Assembly (NCBI GenBank): GCA_012656075.1
Contig: JAAKBF010000010.1
Location: forward strand, 372,001-436,000
Direction: 5' to 3'
Source of the DNA: Phytophthora hibernalis
Taxonomy: Eukaryota > Oomycota > Peronosporomycetes > Peronosporales > Peronosporaceae
Length of the DNA stretch: 64,000 nt
Part shown: positions 55,258 through 64,000 of the stretch, piece by piece
How positions within the stretch are numbered: the stretch's first letter is position 1
Layout: every line of letters starts with the position of its first letter
Notes under the pieces: model-generated
Told to the model about the DNA's origin: nothing
What the model saw: the letters and a program-made list of their open reading frames with translations, nothing else
The model's database searches: none
Made by a program: the position numbers and the translations under genes

Positions 55258-56684
55258 ATGGCGCTCTTCCAGGAGGCGACGACCCGGACGCCGTGTTCAA
55301 GGCGGCACTGTCGTTCGTAGACGAGTTCGAGTTCGCCCCAGCCAACGTCCACAGCCTCCCAGAAGCTCAAGCTCAAGCTCAAGCTCAAGCTCAAGCTCAA
55401 GCTCAAGCTCAAGCCCCAGTCCAGTCGCTGTCCAAGGAGGAGAAGCGCCGTCGACGTGCCGAACGCAAGAAGCTTCTGCGCCAGGCTGGCGTCTACAGCG
55501 ACCCGAACAGGGCGCGCAACGAGCAGACGCGGGAGATTTCGTTTCTGCGCGAGCAACTGGAGAAGTTGCAGCTGAAGTTGCAGGTTCTGCAGCGCCACAA
55601 GACGAGCAACAGAACGGAGTTGGTGGCAGCCACTTCCAGACCCAATTTGTGGCAGGAGCAGACGACCAGACAGCGACGTCGCAGGGACGAAGCCGAGTGT
55701 GACAACGTGCGGTTGCGGCTGGCGGTGGAGCGTCAACAAAAGGTGGCGGACAGTCTCGGGGGCTTGATCCGCAAGCGGACGCGCCAGTTGGTGGGTTTAA
55801 GTGAAGAAATGGTGGCTTTCTGGTGCTAATTGGTGACATTACTGTAGAATAACGAGTGTGCGTCGCTCATCAGTCAATGTTGTGCTAACCACCCGGTGGT
55901 CGACGTGCTGGACTTTTGCGGCGACATGGAGGACTTCCGAGAGCTTTTCTATCGCCTGGATGCGGCGTACCGAGACGTGGATGCGGTTTTTGCAGCCAAC
56001 GGATTGGCGAGGAGAAGTATTCCGATTGAAGATGTTCATATGCGCGAAGGAGTGAATGGAAAATACCTCGAGTTTTTCACGTATAAAGACCTGCCGTTCG
56101 GACTGCAGGACACGGCACAAGCGTCGTGGGATTATTTCAAAGGAGCGGATAAGCACATGGCGTACGGCAATTTGTACCAGAAGATGGCGAAGGTGGGTCT
56201 GCGGTAGGTAGTGTGTGATTTGGTGTTCTAACGTTGTTGTTCTTGGTGGCAGAGCCTTGATGAGCCCTATACAGTTATCGAAGAGTTTTCGAAGGAGGTT
56301 TACTCCAACAACTCCCGAGCAGATGTGAAAATGAGGCAAGTGGTGCGGAGATATGTGGAGGCCGACCGCGATATCGTCATTCGCGTCTCGCACGCAGCTC
56401 CTATTGAAGTCAAAAACAAAATGCTCCGAGGATTAACGCACAACGTTCGGGGTTTCTCAATTACGAGGCGGTCGCCTGCGTCCACACCGGGGCATGAGTT
56501 GACTGAGCTCCAATTATGTACGCAGATTGCGCTGGAGCTAAACGATGGCGCAACGTACGACGCCAACAACGTACGTGCACTAACCAATTTCCTCGTTGTC
56601 CACGGACTGAAGAACACTGTCGTCAATCAGCAGTACATCGAGAATGCACTTGCAGATCGCGCTTTAAAGCTAAAAATCGAGTGA
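55258..56684 (+). CDS. M96-like coiled-coil/START-like protein
   Basis: Three exons: 55258-55790, 55848-56192 and 56253-56684. The first coding bases (MALF, then GGDDPDAVFKAAL) need one lost base near 55272. A (Gln-Ala)n tract from a hexanucleotide repeat (55364-55413) is followed by a basic/coiled-coil segment (EEKRRRRAERKKLLRQAG; ISFLREQLEKLQLKLQVLQ), resembling the bZIP-like start of oomycete 'M96 mating-specific' family proteins. The C-terminal 250 residues (HMREGVNGKYLEFFTYKDLP; VVRRYVEADRDIVIRVSHAA; FLVVHGLKNTVVNQQYIENA) look like the START-like half of that family. Function is not established. I am fairly sure of the exons and less so of the family name. Confidence 0.65.
55364..55413 (+). 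repeat. Hexanucleotide repeat (AGCTCA)n, in frame
   Basis: About eight head-to-tail copies inside exon 1 of the M96-like gene, encoding alternating Gln and Ala. In-frame and probably length-variable. Confidence 0.9.
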
Positions 56685-56724
56685 GTGGTTTGTCTCCATG
56701 CCATTAGTTTTTTTATGAGCCACT

Positions 56725-58264
56725 TTATCGGGATGCAGTGCTCTCTGCGTGCGGCTTCAGAATCTCCATCGTTTCTACTGCATGCCTCGTTAGAGAAATG
56801 AGCATGGTCTCGAGGGCGAGGCCGCACATATATACCAGCGCTGCCGCGACGAAGCACAGTCGGTATCCGTAAGCCTCCACGATCATTCCACCGAGCATGG
56901 CGCTACCTGCCCAAGAGGCTACAGTCAGTCCCTCCAGCGAGTTCCAGCGTGCACGATGCGTTTTGGGCACGAAATCCATGAGAATTGATCGTCGGAGTGG
57001 CTCCGTGCACTGCATCAACGCTCCATGGGCGAGGAACAGCACACTCTGGTCTGTCACATCGCGCGAGACTGCCATCAGCAGCAAACTGATGGTGCCAAGT
57101 GTACGCGTAACCACGACCATGGACATTCGCCCAGTAGCGCTCGACACCATTTGCGCTAGGAATGACAGCAGTGCAGTCACCAATGGCTGCAACGCGAAGA
57201 GAGTCTGCACTTGAACCGGAGACAGCGCGTACTCTTTGAAAAAGAAGAGCGGGAAGAACGCGGTGACAAGTCCTGTGCCGTTGCTTACTAAGAAGTCCGA
57301 CCCAAACAGCAGATACGGACGTGCGCGGTGTCGATCATCCCGCAACATGCCAAGATGGGGCGTACCGGGACATCATCGCTATCGTCACTCTGCACTGGAG
57401 CAGCCAAATAGTAGCCGCTGTTTACTGAAGGAACCCTTGACGACCGGAGAAGTTGAGAGAACTCGCTTGTCAAAGGTATCTGCATGCGAGAAAAGCTTCC
57501 TCCTCGCTCGGAGGCGGAGCTTTCTCTCGCTGTACTCAGATGTGAAATTGCGCTCGATGGAGCTCAGTTCACGTTCAATTGCAAACACGTACTGCCGGTT
57601 CTCGAAAGATAAGTCGTCGTTGAACTGAAACAGCACCACCATCGACACTGCTGCAATGAACGCACCGAAAAGCAGAACAGGTCGCAACGCTGCAAGCGTC
57701 CACGCATCGCCGTGCTTCCACAGCAACAACATCGCACTCAAAGGTCCGAGCACAAGCGCAACGTTGCGCATGACGTATTTCAGGGTGAACGGTGCTGATC
57801 TTTGTCCTATTGGTACCGAGTCAGCGAATAATGCCTCCATAGCTGAGCTCTGGAAAGCAGTGAAGGCCCCCACAGCCCGAACGCCACGTAAATGAGGACC
57901 ATGTCTCCCAACTCGAAAGCCAATGCTGTCAGCACCGAAGCCCCGACGCCGAAAATACCCGAAAGTGCAAGGATCCGGTCTCGACGTGTGCTGTCTGCTG
58001 CATAACCAGCAGGGAACGCACACAGAAGCTGAGCTAGACCCTGAATGCCCTTGACGAAGCCCAGGGGAATGTTGGAAGCCGTCAACACGTAGACGTAGCC
58101 CGATAGCACCTGCTGCGAAATAATACTACGACAACGTCAGCATTGACACAGGAAAAGGTGTCAATCGAACCTGGTGCGTACCTGCTGGCAGACCAGTAGA
58201 TCACCGTGAAGAGGAACACGAGCTGCACATTGTGCTCCGTCAAGCCCCAAGACACTTCTCTCAT
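56725..58264 (-). CDS. MFS transporter
   Basis: Major facilitator superfamily permease, about 480 residues. The ATG is at 58264 (MREVSWGLTEHNVQLVFLFT). An intron of about 80 bases follows (GTACGC donor near 58181). Membrane segments include ASNIPLGFVKGIQGLAQLLC, the loop AGYAADSTRRDRIL (G-x3-D-x2-R-R, the MFS loop 2-3 motif), ALSGIFGVGASVLTALAF, VALVLGPLSAMLLLW, PVLLFGAFIAAVSMVVLFQF, and in the second half GLVTAFFPLFFFKEYALS, TRTLGTISLLLMAV and VASWAGSAMLGGMIVEAYGY. A long charged central loop (ERELSSIERNFTSEYSERKL) divides the halves. Frame steps near 57890, about 57400 and 57360 must be bridged; most are single-base losses. Substrate unknown. Confidence 0.75.
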
Positions 58265-59441
58265 GCTAGGCCCACTCAATCACGAATGGAGCTGTGGTCT
58301 CAGCTTGCAATATTGGCAGGTAGTTTCATGGCTGGACTCGTCGCATTGGCGAAACGGCTTAGTGCTTAGCAGTTCTGCTTCTAAGCAGCGACATTGCTGT
58401 TGATGCATTTTTCCGGCGAACGGCGTTGCAGGTCTCCCGACCAGATGAGTGCGTCGGCGGTAGCATGGCTCGCTGATCGACAGGCGCGGGTTACTCAGCG
58501 CTTCAACCAGGAGGCACACATTGAACTGCAAGCAGATGCGCTCGGCACACACAAACCGGTCTTGCACGCACGCTTTCCGAAGCTGTGGTGAGCTTGCTGC
58601 TCTTCGGTCGATAGCTTTGGCGAATGAGCATTGATTTTCACTTCGTTACCTATGCATGGCAAGAAAAAGTTTTCAAAGAGTGTGGTGTCGACGCTGTTAC
58701 TGCCACGGTGGATTACGAGACCTGAATTTCCCAAGCAGACTCGACACTCGAATCATTCGGAGAGTTGGCGGGGAAGGTCCCACCTCGCTGATTTCTTGGT
58801 CATGCCAAAGCAGCAACTATGAGTTCAATTTCATAGTTGGGCAAATTGAAAGCTTTGCACTCCTATGATCTGAGATCGAGACGCACGAATTGACATGCCT
58901 TTTAAATGAAGGTGCAGTCAAGTATTAAAATCCTTCACAGCACCGATTGCACAGCAACGAAAGAGCGATGTTCGCTCCAAAGCTTTCGAACGTAAACGTA
59001 CAGTACAAACGAGCACCTGGTATATGTATAAGTAATGCAAGTATATGGTATGTGAAAGCCTTCTTTGTACGGTGTGCGTGTCTGAAGGTCCATACGATTT
59101 GAAAGGCTATTTATTTTGGGATGCTGAGGAAGCAGATCACGGTACTGTGTTTACAAATTCGAGTCCACTTCAAGTTGAAGTTCAAAGATACTCTCGTGTA
59201 GCGAGAGTATCGCTAAATCGAAATGGGGGTAGTGGTCACCGAGGGCACTGCAGGCACCTTCAACACCAGACAATGTCTGCGTGCGTCCCACGTCTCCCCT
59301 TACGTAGAAAGACAGGCAATGGTCAGGCACGACGACCACCCAAACACCGGCCTTGATTTTAGCGCCATGCTCGATCGAATCACTTCCCAATCTCCCGACA
59401 GCAGCACAACCTCCCACCGCCGAGCCAAGAAGAAGAAGACG
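58265..59441. other. Intergenic region upstream of the GH3 cluster
   Basis: No supportable gene. A 9-base-arm inverted repeat (ATACTCTCG / CGAGAGTAT) lies at 59188-59210. Upstream Met codons in frame with the first GH3 (from 59223) exist but the signal peptide starts at 59442. Confidence 0.5.
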
Positions 59442-61803
59442 ATGTTGACGTCGTGGATCTCTGCAATCGGTTGCTTTGCAGCATTCTCCGCGCTTCCGGT
59501 CGACGCGCGCGCTCTGAGTGACGATGTGTTCGACTCGCAAGCACAAGCCATTGTCGACGGCTTCAGCATTGCTGAAGTGCTGGGTCAGATGACGCAGATC
59601 ACCATTACCCAAGTGCTCAACAGTGACTACTCGCTGAACGAAGACGCGGTGCGCACGTACGCCAAGTTGAACGTCGGCTCCTACCTCAACACTCCGTGGG
59701 GAGTGAGATCGACGGCAAGTGGGGTTGGAACGCTACAGAATGGCGATCCATTGTCACCCGCATCCAGGAGATCACCATGGAGGAGAACGGTGGCCACCCC
59801 ATGGTCTACGGAATCGACTCGGTGCACGGTGCCATCTACGTCTCCGGTGCTGTGATCTTTGGCCAAGAGATCAACAGCGGGGCAAGCTTCAACCCCGACT
59901 TGGTGTACGAAGTGGGCCAAATCACTGGCCGTGATACGGAGGCTGCAGGGATCCCGTGGGTGTTCGGTCCTATCCTCGATCTCGCGCAGAACCCGTTGTG
60001 GGCACGCACCTACGAGACGTTCGGGGAAGACCCGTACTTGTGCTCAGTGTTGGGCGACGCTATCATTCGCGGTCTACAGAGCAACAACCAGACTGCAGCT
60101 TGCATGAAGCATTTCGTCGGCTACTCGAAGACCCCGACTGGGCATGATCGTGATGGTGTCACGATGGCCGACTTCGATCTACTCAACTACTTCGTGCAGC
60201 CGTACCAGGCTGGTATCGAGGCGGGTGTCCTGTCGACGATGGAGAACTACATCTCCATCAACGGGATTCCTACGGTGGCCAACACCAAGATCCTCGAGGA
60301 CCTCATCCGCAATGACCTCGCCTACGACGGCCTCGTGGTCACGGACTGGGCCGAGATCAACAACCTGAAGGACTGGCACCGTGTAGTGGACACGTACGAC
60401 GAGGCTGTTCGCCTCTCGCTTACTCGCACCGCTCTAGATATGAGCATGGTTCCGTACGACACCGAATTCATCACCTCCGCTACGGAAATGCTGAACAACT
60501 TTCCGGAATACGAACCCCGACTCCGTGAGTCAGCTAGGCGTGTGGTCAAGATGAAGCTCAAGCTCGGGTTGTACGAAAACCCCGTGCCTGGTGCGGACAG
60601 CGAGTTTTTGGTTGGTAATGATGATGACAAGACGGTGGCATTGAATATGGCGCGTGAGTCCATTGTGCTACTCAAGAACGACGACAACATCCTCCCGCTC
60701 GCTAACGGATCCTCCGTCTTCCTCACCGGCCACTCGGCTGATAATGTGGGCTACCAGTGTGGTGGGTGGAGTGTAGCATGGCAAGGATACTCCGGCAACG
60801 ATATGTTCCCGAACGGCATTTCGGTTCGTCAGGGCCTAGAGAACGTTGTTGGCAACAACTCGTTCACGTACTTTAATGGACTCCACGCCAATGGAGACTA
60901 CACTTCAGAGGATCTGGCCACTGCGGTAGGCTATGCGAGTCAGCACGAGTACACGATTGCTGTCATTGGTGAGAGCACGTACGCCGAAAAGCCAGGAGAT
61001 ATCGATGATTTGGCGTTGGCCTCAGGACAAGTTGCGTACGTTGAAGCACTCGCAGCTACCGGAACGAAGATCATCCTCGTCCTGTTTGAAGGCCGCCCGC
61101 GTTTGCTTGATACTCTTCCTGACACTGTCAATGCTGTCGTTCACGGTTTGTTGGCTTGCGAACTTGGGGGCAGGCAATGGCGGAAATTCTGTACGGCGAG
61201 GTGAACCCCAGTGGACGACTTCCAATCACATACCCGAAGGACTCGGCCAACGTGATGATCCCATACAACCACCGCGTCACCACGAAGTGTGTTGATGACA
61301 GCGGCGCTTACGTCGACTGTGAGATGCAATGGGACTTCGGTACGGGGCTCAGCTACACCTCGTTTACCTACTCTGCAGTGACATTGAGCAAAACTACGGT
61401 GTCAGGCCCCGCTGACTCATTAACTGCGTCTGTGTTCGTCACAAACTCGGGTTCCATTGCGGGTAAGGAGACCGTGATGCTGTTTGTGATTCAGCCGTAC
61501 CGCTTGATCTCCGTGCCCGAGGTCAAAATGCTACGCAAGTTCACGAAGATCGACCTGGAACCTGGTATCACTCAGGAGGTTACCTTCACTTTAACGGCTG
61601 ATGACTGGAGCGTGTATGATCCTCAGATCGGCAGTGGCTTCAACCAGGTTGCTGAAGACGGCACTTTCGTTGTGGCGATCAAGCCCGACACCGACTGCGA
61701 CGTGTACAATACCATCACGAATGATCTTTGCGCGCAGTTCACACTCAACACAGGCACCGTCAACTTCGGCATTAACGGCACGACCTCGCGTCGCCGTTCG
61801 TAA
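59442..61803 (+). CDS. Secreted GH3 beta-glucosidase 1
   Basis: Family 3 glycoside hydrolase (beta-glucosidase type), about 785 residues. ATG at 59442 with a signal peptide (MLTSWISAIGCFAAFSALPV, cut near DARA). Domain A barrel: VLGQMTQITI, ENGGHPMVYGIDSVHGA, GIPWVFGPILDLAQNPLWAR, CMKHFVGYSKTPTGHDRDG (K-H-F), and the nucleophile Asp in GLVVTDWAEINNL. Domain B: ARESIVLLKNDDNILPLANG; then a fibronectin-III-like domain (GLSYTSFTYSAVTL; SIAGKETVMLFVIQP). One base is missing in the GGGG at 59698-59701 and in the GGGGG at 61167-61171; conserved sequence continues directly across both. It probably acts in beta-glucan or cellobiose breakdown outside the cell. Confidence 0.9.
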
Positions 61804-62901
61804 GGGCTTTAGAAGGGTGCTTGGGCCTACCTGTGCTTGTTGGTTTTTGTAGGCAGTTGCTAAGCCTTCGCGACGCGTAGTACTGTATCCGTGTTCCGTG
61901 TGCTATCCATGGGATATCGTTCGATCTACATCAAATCTTAACTTTTGCTTGTGTGTCTTGTTGTCGGGTTTTCGCAGTAGGTGTCACCCGCTTCGGATGC
62001 AACACTTTACAAGTGCCACTTACACATCCTTCGGTTGTCGATTCCTGGCGGTATCGATACATTTCCTCTCTTATGGATACCACAAATCACCAATACCTAT
62101 GAAGATGTTTCTCTCTATACCTGAAGGTGGTGTTGTGTTCACCGGCTGACAGCTTCTTGCAGTCGCGACCTTATCGTGCTGCGAAATCTCACCAGATTGG
62201 GCTGCTCTGTGAGACTATCGACGCAGGAAGCTTCTTGCCAACAAGAAGACGGGCCGTTCAGGTGTCTATCCAGCATGCAGTACAATGTCGCAGTCTTGTC
62301 CACAGGAGGAGTCCTGGCTTCTCAAGCTGAATGTCGTCCTTCCATCATTTAGACGTCGAGGACTACGGTGCCATCTTGCAAGCATGGATTACAGTGCGCA
62401 TGCATCACCTCCCGACATGAAGTCTTCAAGTGTCATCATGCCTTTTAATTTGTTCATCGTAGTCACAAGCAAAAACTTGCTTTCGCGTCGTTCGCGATCT
62501 TTCGGCTCACTGATGGCTACCACAGGTGCTCGTCAATTCGTACGAGCACAGGATGACAGTCGCAGATGTAAATTGGATTGAACAGTTTGGGGCTGCGGGG
62601 AGGGGTTCATTCGTGGGCCACGATGCACGAAGTTGATACCAACCTCAAATGAATCAGCATGGAATCACCTTTGCACCACCAGTTGGCACATCCAGCTCGA
62701 ACGGTATAGCCTAGATTGGATCTGTCTTACGTGCAGCAAGACGGTATAATGACATGTGCAGGTGAGTTCGACAGGCTTCGTGAACTAAGAGAAAAGACAA
62801 CACCAACAAACTTCATTCTCCAATTTCCTCCCTGCCTCGCACAGGACAATCCACCAAACCACCACTACCAAGCACCAACTCCTTCGACTCAAGGGCATCT
62901 A
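61804..62901. other. Intergenic region between the two GH3 genes
   Basis: About 1.1 kb without a gene. The last few hundred bases presumably carry the promoter of the second GH3 gene. No repeats recognised. Confidence 0.5.
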
Positions 62902-64000
62902 ATGTGGACATCCTGGGTTGCTGCTAGCAGCTTAGCTGCTGTGGTGGCTTTCTCCGGTACGGTCATGGCCGACGACGCTGCTTTGGAAGTCCGAGCGCAA
63001 ACTATCGTCGACGGCTTCAGTACGGCCGAGGTCATCGGCCAGATGACACAAGTCGACATCAGTACCGTCATAAACCCCGAGGATAACAGTCTGAACGAGG
63101 ACTACGTTCGCGCCTACGCGAAGCAGTATGTGGGCTCATACTTGAACACCATTTGGGACGAACCCTTGGGCGAGAAGTACGGGTGGACTGCCACCGAATG
63201 GCGCGCTGTTGTGTCTCGGATCCAGGAGATCACTATGGAGGAGAACGGTGGCCACCCCATTATCTACGGTCTCGACTCGGTGCACGGTGCCAACTACGTG
63301 ACTGGTGCTGTCATGTTTGGCCAGCAGATCAACACCGGTGCTAGTTTCAACCCGGATCTGGCCTACAAAGCTGGCGAGATCACTGCTCGTGACACTCAAG
63401 CTGCAGGAATCCCGTGGGTGTTTGGCCCCATCTTGGAGATCTCGCAGAACCCGCTGTGGTCTCGCACTTACGAGACGTTTAGCGAGGACCCGCACTTGGT
63501 GACGGTCATGGGTGAAGCGATTGTCCGCGGAATTCAGAGTCTCAACCAAACGGCTGCTTGCATGAAGCACTTCATCGGCTACTCGAAGACACCCACCGGG
63601 CATGATCGCGATAATGTCATCATGGACGACTTCGACCTGTTGAACTACTTCCTGCCCCCGTTCAAGGCGGCTATGGATGCCGGTGCCATGTCGACGATGG
63701 AAAACTACATCTCGATCAACGGCGAACCCGTCATCGCGAGCTCTCGCATTCTGAACGACTTGCTTCGATCCGACCTAGGATTCGATGGCCTCCTGGTTTC
63801 CGACTGGGCTGAGGTCAACAATCTGAAGGACTGGCATCGTGTCGCTGAAACGTACGAGGATGCTGTCCGTTTGTCGCTCACCCACACGTCGCTCGACATG
63901 AGCATGGTGCCTAATGACACCTCGTTTATCAACTACACGGAAAACATGCTCGTGGGCTACCCTCAATACGAAACCCGTCTCCGCGATTCTGTCAAGCGCA
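62902..64000 (+). CDS. Secreted GH3 beta-glucosidase 2, 5' part
   Basis: Paralogue of the preceding gene, in the same orientation, open without a break to the window edge (about 366 codons). ATG at 62902; signal peptide MWTSWVAASSLAAVVAFSGT, cut near VMA-DD. It shares VIGQMTQVDIS, ENGGHPIIYGLDSVHGANYV, WVFGPILEISQNPLW, CMKHFIGYSKTPTGHDRDN and the nucleophile region GLLVSDWAEVNNLKDW. The intact frame shows where the first copy is one base short (the segment after YLNT, TIWDEPLGEKYG in this copy). Tandem duplication is the likely origin. Confidence 0.92.
   Translation, partial: MWTSWVAASSLAAVVAFSGTVMADDAALEVRAQTIVDGFSTAEVIGQMTQVDISTVINPEDNSLNEDYVRAYAKQYVGSYLNTIWDEPLGEKYGWTATEWRAVVSRIQEITMEENGGHPIIYGLDSVHGANYVTGAVMFGQQINTGASFNPDLAYKAGEITARDTQAAGIPWVFGPILEISQNPLWSRTYETFSEDPHLVTVMGEAIVRGIQSLNQTAACMKHFIGYSKTPTGHDRDNVIMDDFDLLNYFLPPFKAAMDAGAMSTMENYISINGEPVIASSRILNDLLRSDLGFDGLLVSDWAEVNNLKDWHRVAETYEDAVRLSLTHTSLDMSMVPNDTSFINYTENMLVGYPQYETRLRDSVKR

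Noticed and set aside
59188..59210. Hairpin as a terminator
   Set aside because: Bacterial-type terminators are not expected in nuclear oomycete DNA, and there is no U tract.

Overview
This window is nuclear DNA from an oomycete, most likely Phytophthora or a close relative. The genes are compact, with short GT-AG introns of about 50 to 240 bases. The protein families are typical of oomycetes: a bZIP family with a conserved C-terminal domain, an M96-like coiled-coil protein, secreted jacalin-like lectin and GH3 glucosidases, and large MULE, hAT, pogo and tyrosine-recombinase elements. Species identity cannot be settled from sequence alone.

Layout. 0-1 kb holds the 5' part of a ubiquitin-like-domain gene (-). 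1.3-2.6 kb is an unrecognised broken gene (-). 3-10 kb is a complete multi-exon VWA8 gene (mitochondrial dynein-like AAA+/VWA protein, +), which ends tail-to-tail with a bZIP gene (-, 10-11 kb). 11-18 kb is repeat-rich, with an unrecognised two-exon gene, a Tc1/mariner-type transposase with an intron, and a secreted serine hydrolase. 17.9-31.9 kb is a young segmental-duplication block built from [jacalin lectin + VWA8 3' tail + bZIP]. It comprises an inverted duplication with its axis near 25.97 kb and a tandem duplication with a period of about 2.96 kb. The left inverted copy of the lectin gene is split by a tyrosine-recombinase (Crypton/DIRS-like) element. That element is itself split by a 3.6 kb MULE-like element that carries a JmjC-type oxygenase gene beside a truncated transposase. 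32-34.6 kb has proteasome subunit alpha-3 (PSMA3) and a small zinc-motif gene. 36-38 kb is a decayed hAT transposon containing a nested MITE. 38.8-40.7 kb is a pogo/CENP-B-type gene whose DDE residues are largely lost, so it may be domesticated. 40.9-58.3 kb is ordinary gene-dense housekeeping DNA: Rab7, a coiled-coil gene, AAAS (aladin), a type II AAA+ ATPase, NDC1, a fused pseudouridine-5'-phosphate glycosidase/kinase, a MYND + Aha1-N protein, an M96/START-like protein and an MFS transporter. 59.4-64 kb holds two tandem secreted GH3 beta-glucosidases, the second running off the window.

Technical theme. Nearly every frame break I could resolve in conserved genes is the loss of one base, usually in a mononucleotide run. 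This includes VWA8, PSMA3, GH3, NDC1 and the glycosidase/kinase. That pattern points to homopolymer under-calling in the assembly more than to decay, so these genes are annotated as CDS with the breaks noted. Coordinates for spliced genes span start to stop; exon limits are given in the evidence.
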